This document shows positions 21,320 through 31,100 of a stretch of 64,000 nucleotides of DNA, in pieces. Numbering within the stretch: the stretch's first letter is position 1; each line of letters starts with the position of its first letter. The notes beneath the pieces were generated by a model that did not search any database, had not been told where the DNA came from, and was given only the letters and a program-made list of their open reading frames with translations. The position numbers were made by a program, and so were the translations under genes. The stretch is from Rhodoluna sp. (GTDB lineage: Bacteria > Actinomycetota > Actinomycetes > Actinomycetales > Microbacteriaceae). The stretch spans positions 1 through 64,000 of the forward strand of contig JAURKU010000029.1 of the NCBI GenBank assembly GCA_030831605.1. The letters run 5' to 3'.

Positions 21320-23967
21320 TGGGCGGCCTCGTCCCAACTCTTGCCAACCCCGATATTTACCTCTAGTGGGACATCCAATTTGGCTGCTTCGGTCATACCT
21401 TTTGCGACCAAATCTTTTACTTTATTTAGTTCTCCCTTGGCAATTTCGATTACCAGTTCGTCGTGAACTTGAAGAAGAATTCGACTCTTTACTTTCGCCT
21501 CAGCAAGAAGGTGGTCAACCTTTATCATGGCCAACTTCATAATGTCTGCGGCAGTTCCTTGGATCGGAGCGTTCAAGGCTGCGCGTCTAGCATTTTCCCT
21601 GATCGTGAAGATTTTGCTGTCCAGATCCTCAAACGGACGGCGACGTCCATAGATCGTTTTGGTGTATTTCACCTTCTTGGCATCCTCAACAACCTTGCTT
21701 AGATATTGTCGAACACCGCCAAAGCGCTCGAAGTAATCATTCATAAGCTGCTTGGCATCGGCGTTACTGATCCGTAACTGTTTTGCCAAACCATATTCAC
21801 TTAGCCCATAGACGAGCCCGTAAGACATCGCCTTAACCTTGGCGCGCATAGCCGAGGTGACCTCTTCGGGTTTTACCCCGTAGATTCTTGAACCGACAAA
21901 TCGGTGTAAGTCTTCTCCAGTTTTGAAAGCCTCGATTAGGCCCGAGTCCTGGCTTAGGTGGGCAAGTATTCTCATTTCGATCTGCGAATAATCTGCAGTA
22001 AGTAGGCTCTCAAAGCCATCGCCGACCACAAAAGCATCTCTAATTAGTCTGCCGCGATCACTGCGCACTGGAATGTTCTGCAAGTTTGGACTTTCGGAGG
22101 AAAGCCTGCCGGTGGAAGTCCCGGTCTGAACGTATGTCGTATGAATCCTGCCATCGGCTGAAATGGTTTTTGAGATTGTTTCAACAATTTGACGAATCTT
22201 GGTGACTTCTCGATGCGCCAATAGCTTCTCCAAGAAAGGGTGACCATTCTGTTCGAACAAAGTCGTTAGTGCTTCTGCATTGGTTGAAAAGCCGGTCTTG
22301 ACCTTCGAAGTGCCTTGCATGCCCAAATCTTCAAACAACACGGTTTGCAATTGTTTTGGAGAGGCAAGGTTTATTTCTTTCCCAATTATTTCGAAGCAGG
22401 ATTCTTCTAAGGCTGCTATCTCTTTATCGAGGTCCTTGACAAGTTTGGTGAGAACTTTGGCATCCATTGCGATTCCGCTAGATTCCATCTTTGCCAAACT
22501 GCGAGCCGAAGGTAGTTCAATACTCCGATAGACCGAGAGCTGGTTGCTTAGATTAAGCAGGTTATCAAGTTTCTTAGCAAGCGGAATTAGTAATCCTGCC
22601 ACTTCTGTAACATCGGTTCCCCCGTCTACAGCATCGGAACTTGAAATGGAAACACCAAGAAATTCCGCAATGATGTCCTCTGGAGAAAAGTCTCTCCGCA
22701 GCGGGTTCTCTATGTATGCCATCAAAAGTGGATCATCTTGAATGGCATTGATGGTCTTATTAGACCTAAGCAGAAATCTTTCTAGTTTTTTACTATCGAA
22801 AACGACTTTTGGCGTTGCTTCGGATAAAAACTTATCTAGATCAGACTCAAATTTGTTGTAATCAAAGTAACTTCGAACCGATTCGGTGGCCAATGAAAGG
22901 CCTACTAGCGATTCTTCTGAAAAAGACGGAAAAACCGCCACGGGATTTTTACTCTTCGAAATTTCCTTAAGTAGCGTCTTCGTTGCTTCGTCTCTAGGTT
23001 GAAGAGAGATAGCTTCGTGCTCGTCGGTTATTTGTTCGTTTTCAATAATTTCCGAAATGTCCACAGCCGCTGTTTTATCAACACCAAGGCCTTTGAATAC
23101 CCTCTCGAGTAGCGACCTGAAGTGAAGTTTTCCAAATGAGTTGCGCACGGCCATCTCATTCACTGGTTTTAGCGAGAAATCCTCAAAACTGTGACCAATT
23201 TCTAGATCTCGGACGAGATGGTTAAGTCTTCTATTTCTTACCGCTAGATCACGGAATTCACGAAGGCTTTCGCCCACTTTGCCTGGTATCTCATCAGCAG
23301 CGTTAAGAATGGCCTGGAGATCGCCATACTGTTGTAACCACTTCGCAGCTGTTTTTGGGCCTACACCTGGAATACCAGGCAGGTTATCTGAGGTTTCACC
23401 GACTAGGGCTGCCAAATCCGGATACTGCTTGGCATGGATACCGTATTTCGCTACAACCGCACTATCGTCCATTCGAGCTAGGTTCATAACACCTTTTACC
23501 GGATAGAGAATTGTGACATCATCTTGAATTAGCTGGAAAGTATCGCGGTCACCGGAAACTATTAGAACTCGATATCCTTTGGCTGCCGCTTGGTCGGCAA
23601 GGCTCGCGATAATGTCATCCGCCTCGTAGTTATCCCTAGAAAGATTAATGATGTTCATCGCCTGTAGGGCTTCACGAAGCAATTCGGTTTGACCGTTGAA
23701 CTCCGGAGGTGTTTCACCACGTGTACCTTTGTACTCGGGATATTCCTCAGTCCTGAAGGAACTTCTAGATAGATCGAAAGCTACGGCCAGGTGCGTTGGC
23801 TTCTCGTTTGCCAAGATGTTTAGCATCATGGAAATGAAGCCGTGCACGGCGTTGGTGTGTTGACCCTGCGGTGTTCTGAATGAATCTGGGCTCAGCGCAT
23901 AGAAAGCACGAAATGCTAATGAATGACCGTCGATTAGTAAAAGTGTAGGCTTACCCTTATTGGTCAT
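21316..23967 (-). CDS. polA: DNA polymerase I
   Basis: N-terminal 5'-3' exonuclease (LLLIDGHSLAFRAFYAL, YEADDIIA), Pol A motifs (SQIEMRILAHLSQD, YGRRRPFEDL, VHDELVIE). Confidence 0.98.
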   Translation of the reverse strand: MTNKGKPTLLLIDGHSLAFRAFYALSPDSFRTPQGQHTNAVHGFISMMLNILANEKPTHLAVAFDLSRSSFRTEEYPEYKGTRGETPPEFNGQTELLREALQAMNIINLSRDNYEADDIIASLADQAAAKGYRVLIVSGDRDTFQLIQDDVTILYPVKGVMNLARMDDSAVVAKYGIHAKQYPDLAALVGETSDNLPGIPGVGPKTAAKWLQQYGDLQAILNAADEIPGKVGESLREFRDLAVRNRRLNHLVRDLEIGHSFEDFSLKPVNEMAVRNSFGKLHFRSLLERVFKGLGVDKTAAVDISEIIENEQITDEHEAISLQPRDEATKTLLKEISKSKNPVAVFPSFSEESLVGLSLATESVRSYFDYNKFESDLDKFLSEATPKVVFDSKKLERFLLRSNKTINAIQDDPLLMAYIENPLRRDFSPEDIIAEFLGVSISSSDAVDGGTDVTEVAGLLIPLAKKLDNLLNLSNQLSVYRSIELPSARSLAKMESSGIAMDAKVLTKLVKDLDKEIAALEESCFEIIGKEINLASPKQLQTVLFEDLGMQGTSKVKTGFSTNAEALTTLFEQNGHPFLEKLLAHREVTKIRQIVETISKTISADGRIHTTYVQTGTSTGRLSSESPNLQNIPVRSDRGRLIRDAFVVGDGFESLLTADYSQIEMRILAHLSQDSGLIEAFKTGEDLHRFVGSRIYGVKPEEVTSAMRAKVKAMSYGLVYGLSEYGLAKQLRISNADAKQLMNDYFERFGGVRQYLSKVVEDAKKVKYTKTIYGRRRPFEDLDSKIFTIRENARRAALNAPIQGTAADIMKLAMIKVDHLLAEAKVKSRILLQVHDELVIEIAKGELNKVKDLVAKGMTEAAKLDVPLEVNIGVGKSWDEAAH

Positions 23968-23973
23968 GGATAA

Positions 23974-23979
23974 AGCCTA
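23974..23979 (-). promoter_or_regulatory. Putative -10 box (TAGGCT) of leaderless polA promoter
   Basis: Minus strand TAGGCT-TTATCC-ATG. Confidence 0.55.
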
Positions 23980-24015
23980 AATGGTCCTTCGCAAACAAAT
24001 AGGTAAGGAAACGAA

Positions 24016-24432
24016 ATGTCAGGGATGAACCCGGAGGTTGCAAAGTGGGTGTCGATTCGCGGTGTCGGCGAGTTAGCCGAGCGTATGGGGATCAAGATTC
24101 TTGAACTATCAGCCGAGGCAGGAATTGCCACTATGCCTGCCGAAGGTAACAGGCAACCGTTAGGCATTGTCCACGGTGGCGCATATGTGGTGTTAGCTGA
24201 AACTCTCGGCTCAATGTGCGCCTACGTTGCAGCCGGTGAAGGAAGACATGCAGTGGGTATCGAAGTGAATGCTTCACATACCAGAAGTTGCAAGGAAGGT
24301 CTAATTACGGCAACAGCCCGAGCGATTAACGTAGGTAAAAATCTGACTACTCATGAAATTGTCGTCACCGATGATGCTGGGACACGCCTTTCAACAGTGA
24401 GAATCACTAACTTTCTGCGAGAGAATAGTTAG
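24016..24432 (+). CDS. Hotdog-fold PaaI-like thioesterase
   Basis: 138 aa; GIVHGGAYVVLAETLGSMCA and GIEVNASHTRSCKEG motifs; AAGGAAA Shine-Dalgarno. Confidence 0.88.
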   Translation: MSGMNPEVAKWVSIRGVGELAERMGIKILELSAEAGIATMPAEGNRQPLGIVHGGAYVVLAETLGSMCAYVAAGEGRHAVGIEVNASHTRSCKEGLITATARAINVGKNLTTHEIVVTDDAGTRLSTVRITNFLRENS

Positions 24433-25022
24433 TTCTTCTCGCCCAATTGCTCAATCACGGTTTCTGCAACTTGCCGCATTGTCAAACGTCTATCCATAGA
24501 GGCCTTTTGTATCCATCGAAAGGCCTCCGGCTCGTTCATTTTCATCTTCTCGGTTAGAAGAGCTTTTGCGCGGTCGACTACTTTCCTTGATTCGAGTTTC
24601 TCTGTCATCTCTTCAACCTCGCTGGCTGCTCGACTGATTCGTTCGTGCAGTGAAAGCGCGATTCGTAATCCCGGAATCAAGTTGTCAGGATTGAAGGGTT
24701 TTACAACGTAGTTATAAACTCCTGCGGCACTGGCTCTGTCAACTAGATCGGGTGAACTGAATGCGGTCAGCAATACAACTGGAAGATCGTGCTCTCTGAG
24801 TAGCTCGGCGGCTTGCAAGCCATCGGTGCCAGGCATCTTGATGTCCATAAGTACTAAATCGGGCTTTAGCTCAAGTGCTAGCCGTACTGCTTCGGCCCCG
24901 TCATTTGCCTGCCCGACGCATTCAAAACCATTCTCGGTAAGGGTTTGCACGATGTCGAGCCGGATTATTGCTTCGTCTTCGGCAACCACCACCCTAGGTA
25001 GTGTGTTCTCTTGCAGGTTCAT
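24429..25022 (-). CDS. ANTAR-domain response regulator (PdtaR-like)
   Basis: REC domain (VVVAEDEAIIRLDIVQTL, VLMDIKMPGTDG, VVKPF) plus C-terminal ANTAR helix bundle (VDRAKALLTEKMKMNEPEAFRWIQKASMDRRLTMRQVAETVI). Confidence 0.93.
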   Translation of the reverse strand: MNLQENTLPRVVVAEDEAIIRLDIVQTLTENGFECVGQANDGAEAVRLALELKPDLVLMDIKMPGTDGLQAAELLREHDLPVVLLTAFSSPDLVDRASAAGVYNYVVKPFNPDNLIPGLRIALSLHERISRAASEVEEMTEKLESRKVVDRAKALLTEKMKMNEPEAFRWIQKASMDRRLTMRQVAETVIEQLGEKN

Positions 25023-25028
25023 AGAATT

Positions 25029-25034
25029 AACATA
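25029..25034 (-). promoter_or_regulatory. Putative -10 box (TATGTT) of leaderless ANTAR-regulator promoter
   Basis: Minus strand TATGTT-AATTCT-ATG. Confidence 0.55.
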
Positions 25035-25072
25035 CCTGTCCGTTTATGGTTTAGACTTCTAATTTGTAACAA

Positions 25073-25155
25073 GCCGAAGTGGCGAAATGGCAGACGCGGA
25101 GCACTCAAAATGCTTTGCTCGAAAGGGCGTGTGGGTTCGACTCCCACCTTCGGCA
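25073..25155 (+). tRNA. tRNA-Leu (anticodon CAA)
   Basis: Acceptor GCCGAAG/CTTCGGC, anticodon stem-loop AGCA-CTCAAAA-TGCT, long variable arm GCTC-GAAA-GGGC, T-arm GTGGGTTCGACTCCCAC; 3' CCA not encoded. Confidence 0.95.
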
Positions 25156-25177
25156 CCCTAAGAACTAGTGCAGCTGA

Positions 25178-26620
25178 TCACTGCGCATAAGCAGGAACGA
25201 CGCCATTCTTGGCATCCCCTACACGATGCACTCTAAGCGAGTTTGTTGAACCTGGGATACCAGGAGGGGTTCCTGCAACAACGACGACTTCCTCGCCCAC
25301 TTCGGCGATTCCTTCGGCCAGTAAAATCTCGTCAACTTGGAGCATCATCGCGTCGGTGTGCATCACTGTTGGCACAAGATATACATTTGAACCCCAAACC
25401 ACTGAGAGACGGCGCATGGTGTCTTCAGATGGTGTGAAAGCAATAGTCGGTATCTCGTGACGCAACCTGGAAACTCTTCTAAGTGAGTCGCCGCTTTCGG
25501 TAAAGACACAGATGTATTTAGATCCGAGTAGTTCGGCAATCTCCGCGGCAGCTAGAGTGACAGCTCCGCCACGAGTGTGTGGCTTTGTGCCAAGTGGTGG
25601 AATTCGGTTCAGCCCATTCGACTCGGTTGATTCAATAATGCTTGCCATCGCAGCAACAGTTTCTACTGGGAATTCACCAACAGAGGTTTCCCCGGAAAGC
25701 ATTAGACAGTCAGCGCCGTCCAGAACTGCGTTTGCCACATCGCTTGCTTCAGCGCGAGTAGGTCTAGAGGCAGTAATCATTGACTCCAGCATCTGGGTGG
25801 CAACGATGACTGGCTTTGCCCAGCGTCTAGAAAGTTCAATTGCTCGCTTTTGGACAAGTGGAACTTGCCAGAAGGGCAATTCAACACCGAGATCGCCTCG
25901 GGCTACCATCACGCCGTCAAAAGCATCGATAATCTCGTCCAATGCTTCAACAGCCTGAGGCTTCTCAATCTTGGCTATAACCGGAAGGAATTTGCCTTCT
26001 TCGCGCATGATCTCGTGAACTCGCTCAATGTCAGAAGCGTTTCTCACAAACGATAAAGCAACCATGTCAACTCCTAGGCGGATCCCCCAGCGCAGGTCGT
26101 CTTCGTCCTTCTCACTAAGGGCAGGAACATTGACAGCAACACCAGGAAGGTTAATGCCCTTGTTATTACTAATAGGTCCTGGAACTTCAACAATTGTTGT
26201 AACAGTCTTGTCGCTTACTTCGGTGGCACGAAGGCCAACTTTTCCGTCATCGATAAGTAATACATCGCCAACTTTAACATCCCCGGGCAACCCTTTGAAT
26301 GTCGTTGAGCAAATTTCCTTACTACCTACGATGTCATCAATCGTAATTTTGAAGGTGTCGCCCTTCTGCAGATTAACTGGTCCTTCGGCGAATTTACCAA
26401 GTCTTATTTTCGGGCCCTGAAGATCAACGAAGACACCGACTGCTTTTCCAGCGTCAGCAGCAGCTTTCCTGACAGTCTTATAGATTTCCTCATGAACCTC
26501 GTAACTACCATGGCTTAGGTTCATGCGAGCAACGTCCACACCAGCGTCAATGATCGCCCTAATTGCTTCATAGGTTGAGGTTGCTGGCCCCAGAGTGGCA
26601 ACGATTTTGGCTCTTCTCAT
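25178..26620 (-). CDS. pyk: Pyruvate kinase
   Basis: RRAKIVATLGPATS, MNLSHGSYEVHEE, MVARGDLGVELP motifs. Confidence 0.98.
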   Translation of the reverse strand: MRRAKIVATLGPATSTYEAIRAIIDAGVDVARMNLSHGSYEVHEEIYKTVRKAAADAGKAVGVFVDLQGPKIRLGKFAEGPVNLQKGDTFKITIDDIVGSKEICSTTFKGLPGDVKVGDVLLIDDGKVGLRATEVSDKTVTTIVEVPGPISNNKGINLPGVAVNVPALSEKDEDDLRWGIRLGVDMVALSFVRNASDIERVHEIMREEGKFLPVIAKIEKPQAVEALDEIIDAFDGVMVARGDLGVELPFWQVPLVQKRAIELSRRWAKPVIVATQMLESMITASRPTRAEASDVANAVLDGADCLMLSGETSVGEFPVETVAAMASIIESTESNGLNRIPPLGTKPHTRGGAVTLAAAEIAELLGSKYICVFTESGDSLRRVSRLRHEIPTIAFTPSEDTMRRLSVVWGSNVYLVPTVMHTDAMMLQVDEILLAEGIAEVGEEVVVVAGTPPGIPGSTNSLRVHRVGDAKNGVVPAYAQ

Positions 26621-26661
26621 GCTGTCCTTTACTAGTTACTAGGTATTAAGCCTACCGATGG

Positions 26662-28116
26662 CTAAGCGCTTATGCCTCGGTCACTTGGCTTTATTGGCTT
26701 CGGAAGAACAGTCTGCCCCTCCAAAAACGCATCTATCTCAGCTGCTGCAGCCCTACCCTCTGCAATTGCCCAGACGATTAGGCTAGCTCCCCGTCCAGCG
26801 TCTCCGGCTACGAATACGCCATCGATGTTGGTGGTGTAATTATCTTCTCTAGATAACGCTCCGTTGTGTTCTCTGGCAACAAGCTCATTATTAATGCGAA
26901 TCTCGCTTCGAGGGCCTGTAAAGCCAAGGCTGAGCAGAACAAGATCAGCCGGTAATACAGTTTCAGTTCCAACTTTAGGTCTTCTGATTCCATCAACTAT
27001 TTCGGTCTCGGCAACTCGAAGACCGGTTAGTTTTCCATTCTCGCCGACGAATTCAACCGTACTAGCTAAATACTTTCGCTCACCAAATTCTTCATGCGCG
27101 CTCGCTATCTCAAAAAGATTTGCATCCATCGGCCATGGCTGGTTAGCAGGTCGTTCGCTAGGTGGTTTTTGTCCAATAGCTAAGGTTGTTACGCTAAGCG
27201 CGCCTTGTCTGGTTGCAGTTCCCAGACAGTCAGCACCGGTATCTCCCCCGCCTAGAATCACTACATGCTTACCCTCGGCACTTACCTGACCATCAATCAG
27301 ATCGCCAGCGACCGTCTTGTTCGCCTGCGTTAGATAAGGCATGGCAAAGTGGATACCGTCTAGTTCCCGACCCGGCACGCTCAAATCTTTAGGTTTATCT
27401 GCACCAGTAGCTAAGAGAACCGCATCGTAGCGACGGTAAATCTCATCCCAACTGATCTCCTCGCCAACTGAGATGCCAGTTCTGAACCTGGTCCCTTCGG
27501 CTTCCATCTGTTCGATGCGACGATCGATGTGAAATTTCTCCATTTTGAAATCAGGAATCCCATAGCGTAGCAGGCCACCAATTCGATCGTCTTTTTCATA
27601 GACCGCAACGGTGTGGCCAGCTCGAGTCAGCTGTTGTGCTGCTGCTAGACCTGCTGGGCCTGACCCGATAACTGCTACCGTCTTGCCTGTCATACGCTCA
27701 GGCGCATTGATGCCGACCCAGCCGCGATCGAAAGCCTGTTCAATAATTGAAAGTTCGATCTGCTTGATTGTCACTGCTGGCTGGTTAATGCCGAGTACGC
27801 AAGAACTTTCGCAAGGAGCAGGACATAACTTGCCGGTGAATTCCGGAAAATTGTTCGTTGCGTGCAATCTTTCGATTGCTTCTTTACCATTGTCTCGCCA
27901 AACCAAATCATTCCACTCAGGTATTAGATTGCCAAGCGGACAGCCGTGATGACAAAATGCAATGCCACAGTCCATGCATCGAGAGGCCTGGTTTGCTACC
28001 GTAGCCTGGTCGGCGCGCTCCACCACCTCTTTCCAATCCTTGATTCGAACTTCAATCTGGCGGCTTGGAGCGCTCTGGCGTTCAGTTATTTTCAAAAAGC
28101 CTTTTGGATCAGCCAT
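26662..28116 (-). CDS. gltD: Glutamate synthase small subunit
   Basis: Cys-rich N-terminus ([17 protein letters not shown]), [13 protein letters not shown], adjacent to gltB. Confidence 0.97.
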   Translation of the reverse strand: MADPKGFLKITERQSAPSRQIEVRIKDWKEVVERADQATVANQASRCMDCGIAFCHHGCPLGNLIPEWNDLVWRDNGKEAIERLHATNNFPEFTGKLCPAPCESSCVLGINQPAVTIKQIELSIIEQAFDRGWVGINAPERMTGKTVAVIGSGPAGLAAAQQLTRAGHTVAVYEKDDRIGGLLRYGIPDFKMEKFHIDRRIEQMEAEGTRFRTGISVGEEISWDEIYRRYDAVLLATGADKPKDLSVPGRELDGIHFAMPYLTQANKTVAGDLIDGQVSAEGKHVVILGGGDTGADCLGTATRQGALSVTTLAIGQKPPSERPANQPWPMDANLFEIASAHEEFGERKYLASTVEFVGENGKLTGLRVAETEIVDGIRRPKVGTETVLPADLVLLSLGFTGPRSEIRINNELVAREHNGALSREDNYTTNIDGVFVAGDAGRGASLIVWAIAEGRAAAAEIDAFLEGQTVLPKPIKPSDRGISA

Positions 28117-31100
28117 TGGTGCTCACCTCCAAGATTCTCGACCAAACTTCTGAACTATCTAGCGAAAGCCCCTCGATGGTAGCTTGTTGTTGAACTTTCC
28201 TGACAAGCGCATAATCTCGCGGAACAATCTTGATAAAGTTTTTGACCTCATTGGAGAAATCATCAAGCATGCGCCTTGCTAACGTTGATTCTGTCTCGGC
28301 GAAGTGCTTTTCCAAAACCTGGCGGAGGAAATCTTCATCAGCAGAATCGCACTCGATTAGTTCAATTTCATTGTCTTTGAGAGCAGGCTGATTCAGCATG
28401 TCTGCTCGTAGCAGGTGAACGTAAGCAGTACCGCCAGACATACCCGCAGCCAAGTTCCTACCGGTTTTGCCAAGGATTACCGCGGTTCCGCCAGTCATGT
28501 ATTCAAGTGCGTGATCACCAACGCCCTCTACTACGGCAGTAGCACCGGAGTTTCTAACTAAGAATCGCTCTCCGACTATTCCACGAATAAAAATGTTCCC
28601 TGAGGTTGCGCCGTAACCGATGACGTTCCCGGCAATAACATTCGCCTCTGCTGGAAAAACAGAAGTGAGAGCTGGTCGGATAGTAATCGTTCCACCGGAT
28701 AGACCCTTTGCCACATAGTCGTTCGAATCTCCAATAAGGCAAAGCTTTAGTCCCCTAGGAATGAAGGCACCGAAAGACTGCCCAGCAGACCCAGTTAGCT
28801 TCAAGGTAATCGTTTCCTCGGCTAAACCTTCAACACCGTATTGTTTAGTGATCTCATGTCCAATTATTGTTCCAATGGCCTGCTGCGTGTTATTTACAGC
28901 CATCTCCAGAACAACCGGTTGGGCATCTGCAAGAGCAGGTTGAAGTGTTTGAATCAAAGCACTATCAAAGTGTTGATCGAGCTGGTGATCTTGTAGCGTA
29001 AACCGGCGTAGGGGGCTGGCTGACTCTGGGGTTGTCAGAATTGGAGTTAGGTCAAGGCCATCAGCTTTCCAATGGCTCAGTGCTCTATTCACATCTAGTA
29101 GTTCGCTGTGCCCGATAGCTTCATCAAGTGATCTAAAACCAAGTTCAGCTAAGTATTCGCGAACTTGCTCAGCAAGGAAGGTAAAGAAGTTCTCAACAAA
29201 CTCGGCCTTCCCGGTAAATCTTGATCTTAGTTCTGGGTTTTGAGTAGCAACACCTACTGGGCAGGTATCAAGGTGACACACGCGCATCATCACGCAACCC
29301 GAAACTACAAGTGGTGCTGTTGCAAAGCCAAATTCCTCGGCTCCTAGAAGGGCGGCGATGACAACGTCTCTACCGGTTTTTAATTGCCCATCTACTTGCA
29401 GAGTGACACGATCACGAAGCCCATTAACTCGCAAAGTTTGTTGAGTTTCAGCGAGACCTAATTCCCAAGGTGTGCCCGCGTGCTTGAGTGATGAAAGCGG
29501 GGACGCTCCGGTGCCACCGTCGTGCCCGGACACAAGAATTGTGTCGGCCTTGGCCTTAGCAACCCCAGAAGCTACTGTTCCAATACCAATTTGACTGACC
29601 AGCTTGACCTGAATCCTGGCACTGGTATTCGCCCGCTTTAGGTCAAAAATTAGTTGCTTTAGATCTTCAATTGAATAGATGTCGTGATGCGGTGGAGGCG
29701 AGATAAGCCCTACACCGGGAGTTGAATGCCTTACCTTTGCAATCCATGGATAAACCTTGTTTGGTGGAAGTTGTCCACCCTCACCTGGCTTGGCTCCTTG
29801 AGCCATCTTGATTTGGATGTCCTGGGCATGAGTGAGATACATGCTGGTAACTCCAAAGCGCCCAGAGGCAACCTGCTTTATAGCACTTCGCCGGCTTGGA
29901 TCTAAAAGACGCTCGACATCTTCGCCACCCTCACCGGTATTTGATTTAGCGCCAAGTTTGTTCATGGCGATAGCCAAGACTTCGTGCGCCTCCGGAGAGA
30001 TCGAACCGTAAGACATAGCACCGGTAGCAAAGCGTTTCACGATTTCGCTGGCCGGTTCTACCTCACTTAGCGCAACTGCTGGCCTTACCCCGTTTCGAAG
30101 CAGGAAGAGCCCTCTAAGCGTCATGAGTTTCTCGGCCTGATCATCAATCAAATCTGTGTATTGCTTGAAAATGTCGTAGCGCTTGGACCGCGTGGCATGT
30201 TGTAGCTTGAAAACTGTTTCTGGGTTGAAAAGATGTGGCGGGCCGGATCTTCGCCATTGATACTCGCCACCTAATTCAAGATTCTCGTGAGCTCTCATTG
30301 CCCGTTCAATCGGGTAGGCGCTTGAGTGTCGAATCTCATTCTCGTTAGCGACAACCTCAATGCCAATACCACCGAGCTGACTGGAAGTCCCAGTGAAATA
30401 GGCTTCAACGAACTCTTGGGATAGACCTATCGCTTCAAAACACTGAGCGCCTGAGTAGCTGGATACAGTTGAGATACCCATCTTGGACATGACCTTCAAC
30501 ACGCCCTTGCCAAGCGCCTTGATTAGATTCTCAATCGCTTTAGTTACACCAACACCGACTATTTCACCGTTGCGAACCATAAGTTCAACAGTTTCCATAG
30601 CTAAGTATGGGTTTACCGCAGCCGCACCAAAACCTATGAGCGTTGCGACGTGGTGCACTTCCCGAACATCTCCGGCCTCAATGACTAGACCCACCTTGGT
30701 GCGCATTCCTTGGCGTAGCAGGTGGTGGTGAACAGCCGACGTGAGCAAGAGGCTTGGAATCGGAGCAAGCTCTCTATTACTGTCCCGATCAGACAGAATC
30801 AAAAAAGTGGTGCCGTTAGCTAACGCTTTATCTACCTCGGTGTAAATTTCCTGCAAGCGATCTTGCAGGGCTTGACTACCGTCATCAACTCGGTAGAGTC
30901 CCCTAATCACCTTGGAGATGCCGAAGCCGTAGTCCTCGGCATACTTTATTTTTGAAAGCTCATCGTTTGTTAGGACAGGAAAATCGAGCACCACCATCTT
31001 GGCGTGCTCAGGAGTTGCCGTGAGCAGGTTTTGCTCTGGACCAATTCCGACGCTTAGTGAAGTCACTATTTCCTCTCTGATCGAGTCAAGAGGTGGGTTA

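Noticed and set aside
23964-24167. 67-aa minus ORF spanning the polA/thioesterase gap
   Set aside because: Overlaps the thioesterase CDS antisense, no domain; the gap is better explained as divergent promoters
25512-25958. 148-aa plus-strand ORF opposite pyk
   Set aside because: Shadow ORF of a highly conserved gene; composition is explained by antisense codons
26649-26654. TAGGCT upstream of pyk
   Set aside because: Box matches but lies about 28 nt from the ATG, which has its own AAAGGA SD; not the leaderless geometry, so not counted in that set
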